Shown: positions 5,656-10,302 of the stretch, in pieces
Layout: the number at the start of each line of letters is the position of its first letter
Position numbering within the stretch: the stretch's first letter is position 1
Assembly: GCA_005881495.1 (NCBI GenBank)
Contig: VBHI01000165.1
Coordinates: forward strand, 1 to 10,302
Origin: Chloroflexota bacterium
GTDB taxonomy: Bacteria > Chloroflexota > Ktedonobacteria > Ktedonobacterales > Ktedonobacteraceae
Length of the DNA: 10,302 nt
Direction of reading: 5' to 3'
Program-made: the position numbers and the translations under genes
Notes under the pieces: generated by a model
The model's database searches: none
Seen by the model: only the letters and a program-made list of their open reading frames with translations
Told to the model about the DNA's origin: nothing

Positions 5656-8106
5656 CACTTGCGTGGACTCGCGCAAAAATTCCTCGCCCTCACCCTGCTC
5701 CGCGTCTAACCAGTTGCGCGCATGGCCATAGCTCACCCATGTGCGCTTCATATTGCCTGCCGAGGCCAGTTCAACCATTTTACTACCCTCTGCCGAACCA
5801 AAGTACCACATGGCATCTACATCGTCATGATCGGCCAGTACCTGGCAGAGCGGGTCGCGTTCACCCGTGACGATATTCACCACCCCGTCAGGGAGATCAG
5901 AGGTCTCGAACACCTGGTAGCAGTCGGTAGCGCTGAGGGGAGACCGCTGCGAAGGGATCGCAACCACCGTGTTGCCCATGGCTATGGCGGGAGCAACCAG
6001 CGAGATAAAACCCAGCATAGGATACTCGTCGGGGCAGGCCATGCCGATCACGCCGATGGGCTCATTCATCGCTAGCACAACGCCGCGCAATGGTGGACGA
6101 TGCACCACGCCTTCGTATTTGTCCGCCCAGGCCGCATAACTAAAGAGGCGCGAGATTGTGGTCTGTACCTCGCTAACAGCGTCCGCGTATGGACGTCCGC
6201 TCTGCTGCACAATCCTGTGCGCGAATTCCTCTTCACGTATCGCCAGGTTCTCCGCCATATAGTACAGAATTTGTGCGCGATTATGCGTGGCGCCAGCCGC
6301 CCAGCCACTGGCAGCATGGGCAGCTTCAACCGCGTTGCGGATATCCTTCCGATTCCCTTCGCCCACCTGGCCGATGACACGATGTTGGGAATCGTAGATA
6401 TCGCGGCTATAGCCTGAATCGGGACGCACCTGCTTCCCTTTGATGAACATTTTAGGGGTGCGGTCGATTGACGGCAACGTAGCAGTGAAACCCTTGTCGC
6501 TGTAGAGCTGCCAGGCAGCGTATCCGTTTGCCTGCTCGTCATCTTCCCCCGACACGATCGATTGCGTCCCCTCTACTGCTTTCTCACCTGCTGAGACAGC
6601 CCCGTTGGCATGCGCAGCAGCTTTCATCAAGCTCTGATTCTCCCAGGCTGGCCGCACATATTCGTACAGCCCTTCCTTGCCTCCCTCACGACCAAAGCCA
6701 CTTTCGCGATAACCACCAAAGCCGCTTGAGGCATCAAACATATTGGTGCAGTTCACCCACACGCTGCCGGCCTTCAATTTAGGGGCGACATCCAGGGCAA
6801 GGTTAATGTTCTCACTCCATACGCTGGCAGCCAACCCATAGCGTGTGTTGTTAGCAAGAGCAACCGCCTCGGCGGGAGTGCGGAAAGTCATCGCTACCAG
6901 CACCGGACCAAAGATCTCGACCTGGGCAATGGTGGTAGCGGGAGCGACATTGGTAAAAAGCGTGGGAGGGAAGAAGTAGCCTTCCGTTGGACAGGCCCAC
7001 GAGGGTTGCCACATTTCCGCACCTTCCTCAACGCCCTGGGATACCAGCCGCTGGATCTCCTTGAGTTGACCCGGAGAAACGATCGCCCCCATATCCACCG
7101 CTTTATCCAACGGGTCGCCAAGACGGAGCTTCTCCATACGAGCACGTAACTTGCTGGTCAGGCTGTCGGCAATGTCCTCTTGCACCAGCAGACGCGAGCC
7201 GGCGCAGCAAACCTGTCCCTGGTTGAACCAGATGGCATCTACCACTCCCTCAACCACGCTATCCAGGTCGGCGTCGTCAAAAACGATGAAGGGCGATTTA
7301 CCGCCCAACTCAAGCGAGAGCTTTTTGCCTGAACCTGCCGTGGCACGGCGAATACTGCGCCCGACATCAGTCGAGCCGGTAAAGGCGATTTTATTGATAT
7401 CGGGATGGCGCACAAGCGCCTCTCCAACCTGGGAGGCCTCCCCAGTCAGGATATTGACCACCCCGGCAGGAAGCCCAACTTCCTGCATTATTTCGGCGAA
7501 TTTGAGGGCGGTCAGCGAGGTGTAACGCGCGGGTTTCAATACAACGGTATTACCCATTGCCAGGGCCGGTGCAATCTTCCAGGCCAGCATGAGCAGGGGA
7601 AAGTTCCAGGGAATAATCTGTCCCACGACACCCACAGGCTCGTAACCCGGCAACTCGGAGGACATCAGCTGCGCCCAACCGGCGTGATAATAGAAGTGGC
7701 GCGCAACGAGCGGGATATCCAGGTCGCGGGTCTCGCGGATAGATTTGCCATTATCCATTGACTCCAGCACCGCCAGCAGGCGCGAGTGTTTCTGGATATG
7801 GCGCGCGATAGCATACATATAGCGCGCGCGCACATGATCTGGCGTCTTCCCCCAGCTTTCAAAAGCCGCGCGAGCGGCTGCTACGGCAGCATCGACATCG
7901 GCGCTATTAGCGGCTGCCACCTGTGCCAGGGGTTTACCATTTGAAGGGTTGATGCTGTCGATATACTGGGCGCTGGCAGGTTTCACCCACTGGTTATTAA
8001 TGAAGAGGCCAAAGGGCTGCCGCTCCTTGATCCACTGCAAGGCTGGCGCAGGCGATTCAGGAGCAGGTCCATACTCCATAGTTTCAAAAATGTCCATTAC
8101 GTTCAT
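5626..8106 (-). CDS. Tandem-domain aldehyde dehydrogenase, ALDH16 type
   Basis: This 826-residue protein joins two ALDH modules. Domain one (about 30-490) is a complete NAD(P)-dependent aldehyde dehydrogenase: PWNFP with N168, FTGSTDVGR (242-250), general base E266 in LELGG, catalytic C300 in NQGQVCCAGSR, and EIFGP with E397. A linker (about 490-545) leads to domain two (about 550-826), which keeps GNTVVAIPS and VVNIVTGE but has PDEYP for PWNFP and YFGS for FTGS, and lacks ELGGK and the catalytic cysteine. A dead second domain is the hallmark of ALDH16. The ATG has AGGGAGG seven bases upstream. It starts 17 bases after deoC, so it most likely oxidises the acetaldehyde DeoC releases, making acetate and NADH in the cytoplasm. 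Family call firm; substrate inferred from context. Confidence 0.9.
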   Translation of the reverse strand: MNVMDIFETMEYGPAPESPAPALQWIKERQPFGLFINNQWVKPASAQYIDSINPSNGKPLAQVAAANSADVDAAVAAARAAFESWGKTPDHVRARYMYAIARHIQKHSRLLAVLESMDNGKSIRETRDLDIPLVARHFYYHAGWAQLMSSELPGYEPVGVVGQIIPWNFPLLMLAWKIAPALAMGNTVVLKPARYTSLTALKFAEIMQEVGLPAGVVNILTGEASQVGEALVRHPDINKIAFTGSTDVGRSIRRATAGSGKKLSLELGGKSPFIVFDDADLDSVVEGVVDAIWFNQGQVCCAGSRLLVQEDIADSLTSKLRARMEKLRLGDPLDKAVDMGAIVSPGQLKEIQRLVSQGVEEGAEMWQPSWACPTEGYFFPPTLFTNVAPATTIAQVEIFGPVLVAMTFRTPAEAVALANNTRYGLAASVWSENINLALDVAPKLKAGSVWVNCTNMFDASSGFGGYRESGFGREGGKEGLYEYVRPAWENQSLMKAAAHANGAVSAGEKAVEGTQSIVSGEDDEQANGYAAWQLYSDKGFTATLPSIDRTPKMFIKGKQVRPDSGYSRDIYDSQHRVIGQVGEGNRKDIRNAVEAAHAASGWAAGATHNRAQILYYMAENLAIREEEFAHRIVQQSGRPYADAVSEVQTTISRLFSYAAWADKYEGVVHRPPLRGVVLAMNEPIGVIGMACPDEYPMLGFISLVAPAIAMGNTVVAIPSQRSPLSATDCYQVFETSDLPDGVVNIVTGERDPLCQVLADHDDVDAMWYFGSAEGSKMVELASAGNMKRTWVSYGHARNWLDAEQGEGEEFLRESTQVKNIWVPYGE

Positions 8107-8123
8107 GCGAAGCCTCCCTTCAC

Positions 8124-9146
8124 CTAAACCATCGGGTTATAATGTGCCGCCGCATACTGACCGGTGACGAAGTACGAAAGCTGCCGTTCTATATCGGAGA
8201 GCAGGCCGCTGGCGCCAATGCGGAAAAGGGTATTGTTCAACCATTCGTTGCCTAACTCTTCTTTCATCAAGATCAACCAGTCAAGCGACTCTTTGGCGCT
8301 GCGGATACCACCGGCCGGTTTGAAGCCGACTCTGTAACCGGTCTGCTCGTAATAATCGCGAATGGCCCGCACCATGACGATACCCACGGGCAGCGTCGCG
8401 TTGACCGGCTCTTTGCCGGTGGATGTTTTGATAAAGTCGGCTCCCGCCATCATACAGACCAGGCTGGCCATGCCGACGTTGCGCAGGGTGGCAAGTTCAT
8501 ACGTGGCAAGAATAGTCTTCATATGGGCATCGCCGCAGGCCGCGCGAAAGGCACGCACCTCATCATATAGCGCCTGCCAATTACCGGTGAGCACATGTGC
8601 GCGCGAAATAACGATGTCGATTTCGCTCGCCCCTGCTTTGACTGAAGCAGCGATCTCCTCCAGTTTTTGCTCCATGGGATTCTGCCCCGCGGGGAAGCCA
8701 GTCGAGACGGCAGCGACGGGTACACCCGAACCGCGTAAGGCCTCAACCGCGACAGACACCAGGTTATGATAGACACAAACCGCCCCAACATGGAGAGTAA
8801 AATCATTGTCGCCAAGTGCCTGTAAAATATCCGAGCGCACAGGTTGACGGGCCTTGGCACAGAGACGCAGCACGTTGCCGGGTGTGTCGTCACCCGCCAG
8901 GGTTGTGAGGTCGATACAGGTAATGGCGCGCAGCAGCCACGCCGCCTGCCACTCTTTCTTCACGGTGCGCCTTGTGTTCATAGTGGCCGCGCGCCGTTCG
9001 ACCGCACTGCGATTGATATGTACTCTGCTTACCCAATCCATGTCCAGCGGCATCCCTGGATTGCGTTGAATATGCGGTAATGATGCGGCTTCTAGAGCAG
9101 TTTCTGTTTGTGGCCCGCTTCCGGTCCGTCGTTTGGTTGTGGTCAT
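8124..9146 (-). CDS. deoC: Deoxyribose-phosphate aldolase
   Basis: A class I aldolase that cleaves 2-deoxy-D-ribose 5-phosphate to glyceraldehyde 3-phosphate and acetaldehyde, the last step of deoxynucleoside breakdown. Of 340 residues, the TIM-barrel begins near 68. The Schiff-base lysine is K240 in DFIKTSTGK, the second active-site lysine K276 in GFKPAGG, and the proton-relay aspartate D177 in EIDIVI; all three match the E. coli enzyme's D102, K167 and K201 context. The roughly 75-residue N-terminal extension (INRSAVERRAAT...RRTVKKEWQAAWLL) makes it longer than the usual 220-260; I recall similar extensions in actinobacterial homologues. ATG 9146 is favoured for its GAGGG about ten bases upstream; the frame opens further to 9257 without a better site. 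First gene of an operon with the tandem ALDH. Confidence 0.95.
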   Translation of the reverse strand: MTTTKRRTGSGPQTETALEAASLPHIQRNPGMPLDMDWVSRVHINRSAVERRAATMNTRRTVKKEWQAAWLLRAITCIDLTTLAGDDTPGNVLRLCAKARQPVRSDILQALGDNDFTLHVGAVCVYHNLVSVAVEALRGSGVPVAAVSTGFPAGQNPMEQKLEEIAASVKAGASEIDIVISRAHVLTGNWQALYDEVRAFRAACGDAHMKTILATYELATLRNVGMASLVCMMAGADFIKTSTGKEPVNATLPVGIVMVRAIRDYYEQTGYRVGFKPAGGIRSAKESLDWLILMKEELGNEWLNNTLFRIGASGLLSDIERQLSYFVTGQYAAAHYNPMV

Positions 9147-9269
9147 GAGTCTTTTCCCTCTGGCAATACATGAAAGAAAGCGATTGTATACCTGAGCTGT
9201 TCTAATAGTTACATAGGTATCTTCGTGCATGGAAGAGGGTGTTGTCAAGCAAAACAAAAGTCGCTTGAG

Positions 9270-9328
9270 CTATAGTATGGCATGAGCTGGACGCGGCGTT
9301 GCCACGTCCAGCTCATGCCATACTATAG
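9270..9328. terminator. 24-bp perfect palindrome between membrane gene and deoC
   Basis: CTATAGTATGGCATG... (9270-9293) is the exact reverse complement of 9305-9328, with an 11-base loop (CGGCGTTGCCA) that itself can pair GGC with GCC. It lies 44 bases beyond the stop of the minus-strand membrane gene and about 124 bases before deoC. On the minus strand a T-rich stretch (TTTTGTTTTG, about 9251-9260) follows about nine bases after the stem, so it probably terminates the upstream transcript. The length and perfection also fit a small repeat element. Confidence 0.5.
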
Positions 9329-9371
9329 AAACTTTGCGAGCCACATTTCGCGAGTCTGCAACGAAAAAAGG

Positions 9372-9779
9372 TCACGGAGCAGGATTCTGTGGGAGCACTA
9401 TCGCCAGTAATACCGGCAAAAGCACAATAAAGGCAGTGATCCCCAGTGACCAGAGCGCAGCGCGAGACGACTTCGTTGCACCAATTTGCTGCAAGGCAGT
9501 CACACGCCGTAAGGTAAGCACAATCGCGACTACAAAGATCACAAGAGCAATTACCAGGCTGGCAATCAGGGTGATCAAAGCCGCTTGTTGTACGACAAAA
9601 AATCCTGACGGATCGAATAACTGGCGTATCAGCGCCGTGACCGCCAGGGCGATGACGACCATAACTACCAGCAGGGCTAAAGGAACGAAGCCAAAAAGTA
9701 GGCCGCGCCACGTATTGTTTTCCGAAGAAGACGATTTAGCTCGCATTAATACCTCGGAGTTAGATGATTGTAAAGACAT
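9372..9779 (-). CDS. Hypothetical three-helix membrane protein
   Basis: I do not recognise a family. The 135-residue product has a polar, serine-rich start (1-24, SLQSSNSEVLMRAKSSSSEN), then three hydrophobic segments at about 26-50, 65-90 and 108-130. A basic stretch, LRRVTALQQIGATKSSR (90-106), lies between the second and third segments, and the positive-inside rule would place it in the cytoplasm. No signal cleavage site, enzymatic motif or repeat is visible. ATG 9779 is chosen for AAAGGGGGA about five bases upstream; the frame extends to 9836 without comparable support. It stands alone between a partial hydrolase and deoC, with its own candidate promoter upstream and a long hairpin downstream, so it is probably a single-gene transcript. 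Confidence 0.7.
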   Translation of the reverse strand: MSLQSSNSEVLMRAKSSSSENNTWRGLLFGFVPLALLVVMVVIALAVTALIRQLFDPSGFFVVQQAALITLIASLVIALVIFVVAIVLTLRRVTALQQIGATKSSRAALWSLGITAFIVLLPVLLAIVLPQNPAP

Positions 9780-9845
9780 AAAATCCCCCTTTGTAATCGC
9801 CTCAGGCACTTCCTTGCATCCCTGCTGACCTCCCAACAGCCGGGC

Positions 9846-9866
9846 GTGCGATGCGCAGCATCGCGC
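9846..9866 (-). promoter_or_regulatory. Leader hairpin of the membrane-protein mRNA
   Basis: GCGATGC (9848-9854) and GCATCGC (9858-9864) form a perfect 7-bp stem with a 3-base loop, extendable by a wobble and a G-C pair to 9846-9866. If transcription starts near 9862, as the adjacent promoter predicts, this stem would sit at the 5' end of the message, where such folds can protect against decay. It could equally terminate the upstream hydrolase transcript; no T-run follows. Confidence 0.3.
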
Positions 9867-9868
9867 CG

Positions 9869-9899
9869 CGTATAGTAGGGTTGACCCTTGCGGTCAACC
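9869..9899 (-). promoter_or_regulatory. Candidate promoter within a GGTTGACC palindrome
   Basis: Minus strand: TTGACC (-35, five of six consensus bases, 9892-9897), 17-base spacer, TATACG (-10, four of six, 9869-9874). The -35 is the core of a perfect inverted repeat, GGTTGACC-5-GGTCAACC (9879-9899), whose second arm fills the spacer. A dimeric repressor bound there would cover the promoter. It lies about 90 bases upstream of the membrane-protein gene. Prediction from sequence only. Confidence 0.45.
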
Positions 9900-9922
9900 T
9901 AGCGTCGTTGGATGGATGGATA

Positions 9923-10302
9923 TCAAACTGCCCCACTATCAGGTCCAAGGGCAGCCGTATAAAAAGCGATAATGCGATCGACGTACACTTTTCCCTCTGT
10001 GTTGAAAGATTGAGCATGGTCAGCACCCGGCACAGACCATGTCTGTACATTGGCGTTAGGAGCAGAACGAGCAGCGGCAGCTAGTATGTTCATATTCGAC
10101 GGTGGAATGTAATGATCGTTAGCGCCATGAATGAAAAGTATTGGACGCGGCGCGATCTGGGCTACATAATCAACCGGGCGATCGGCATAAAAATTCACCC
10201 CAAAGAGCGCCTGGGTCGCCAAAAGAGTGCCGGGAGTGAACATCGGTGGAAGATGACCGCCTTTGGGAACCACACGTTCCAGAATAGGGATGATATCGGC
10301 AA
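9923..10302 (-). CDS. Alpha/beta hydrolase, C-terminal part (cut by window edge)
   Basis: The reading frame is open to the window end, so the N-terminal part, including the expected nucleophile serine, lies outside. What remains is about 126 residues: a segment ADIIPILERVVPKGGHLPP, then DYVAQIAPRPILFIHGANDHYIPP, which has the acid aspartate (GANDHYIPP) at the end of a strand, and VPGADHAQSF with the catalytic histidine. These are the last two members of the Ser-Asp-His triad in a dienelactone-hydrolase/prolyl-oligopeptidase-like fold. A GTG at 10273 could be taken for a start but is interior to the domain. It is not obviously related to the other hydrolase in the window (1940-3172), which has HDRNDPSIPF and GIFSHV at the same points. 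Substrate unknown. Confidence 0.8.
   Translation of the reverse strand, partial: ADIIPILERVVPKGGHLPPMFTPGTLLATQALFGVNFYADRPVDYVAQIAPRPILFIHGANDHYIPPSNMNILAAAARSAPNANVQTWSVPGADHAQSFNTEGKVYVDRIIAFYTAALGPDSGAV

Noticed and set aside
9243..9248. Minus-strand TTGACA as a deoC promoter
   Set aside because: No acceptable -10 lies 16-18 bases downstream. A TACAAT nearer the gene lacks a matching -35, so no deoC promoter is called.

Overview
The window looks like chromosomal DNA from a soil-type bacterium with large accessory content. My best guess is the Ktedonobacteria (Chloroflexota). The guess rests on the style of the IS3 element, the Rep-like/tyrosine-recombinase pair, the pentapeptide-repeat mini-protein and the deoC/double-ALDH pair, all of which resemble Ktedonobacter-type genes I know. 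It is an inference from protein style, not a database result. TAG is a genuine stop here: deoC and the pentapeptide gene both end in it.

Layout, left to right. (1) About 145-1388 (+): a decayed IS3-family insertion sequence. OrfA and OrfB are still readable, and the A AAA AAG slippery heptamer and all three DDE residues survive, but there are three in-frame TAGs and two single-base frame shifts. (2) 1637-3172 (-): a GC-rich two-gene unit, a membrane-anchored alpha/beta hydrolase followed by a small GlsB/YeaQ-like membrane protein. (3) 3352-5521: a less GC-rich block resembling the remnant of an integrative element. It holds a tiny pentapeptide-repeat gene (-) with its own promoter and, diverging from it, a Rep_trans-like replication/relaxase protein overlapping by 4 bases a tyrosine recombinase that has lost its catalytic middle and changed frame. 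(4) 5530-5660: two perfect hairpins in the convergent junction. (5) 5626-9146 (-): a catabolic operon of deoC (deoxyribose-phosphate aldolase) then an 826-residue tandem-domain aldehyde dehydrogenase of the ALDH16 type. (6) 9270-9328: a long perfect palindrome. (7) 9372-9779 (-): a three-helix membrane protein with a candidate promoter lying in a palindrome. (8) 9923 to the window end (-): the C-terminal part of a second alpha/beta hydrolase.

How the genes work together. DeoC splits 2-deoxyribose 5-phosphate into glyceraldehyde 3-phosphate and acetaldehyde, and the adjacent ALDH can oxidise the acetaldehyde to acetate, so the pair forms a self-contained route for deoxynucleoside carbon. The Rep-like protein and recombinase are translationally coupled and would have driven excision/replication and integration of a mobile element, but the recombinase is now broken. 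No wholly new system is evident. The most rewarding points are the unannotated pentapeptide gene, the internally deleted recombinase beside an intact Rep-like gene, and several strong palindromes.
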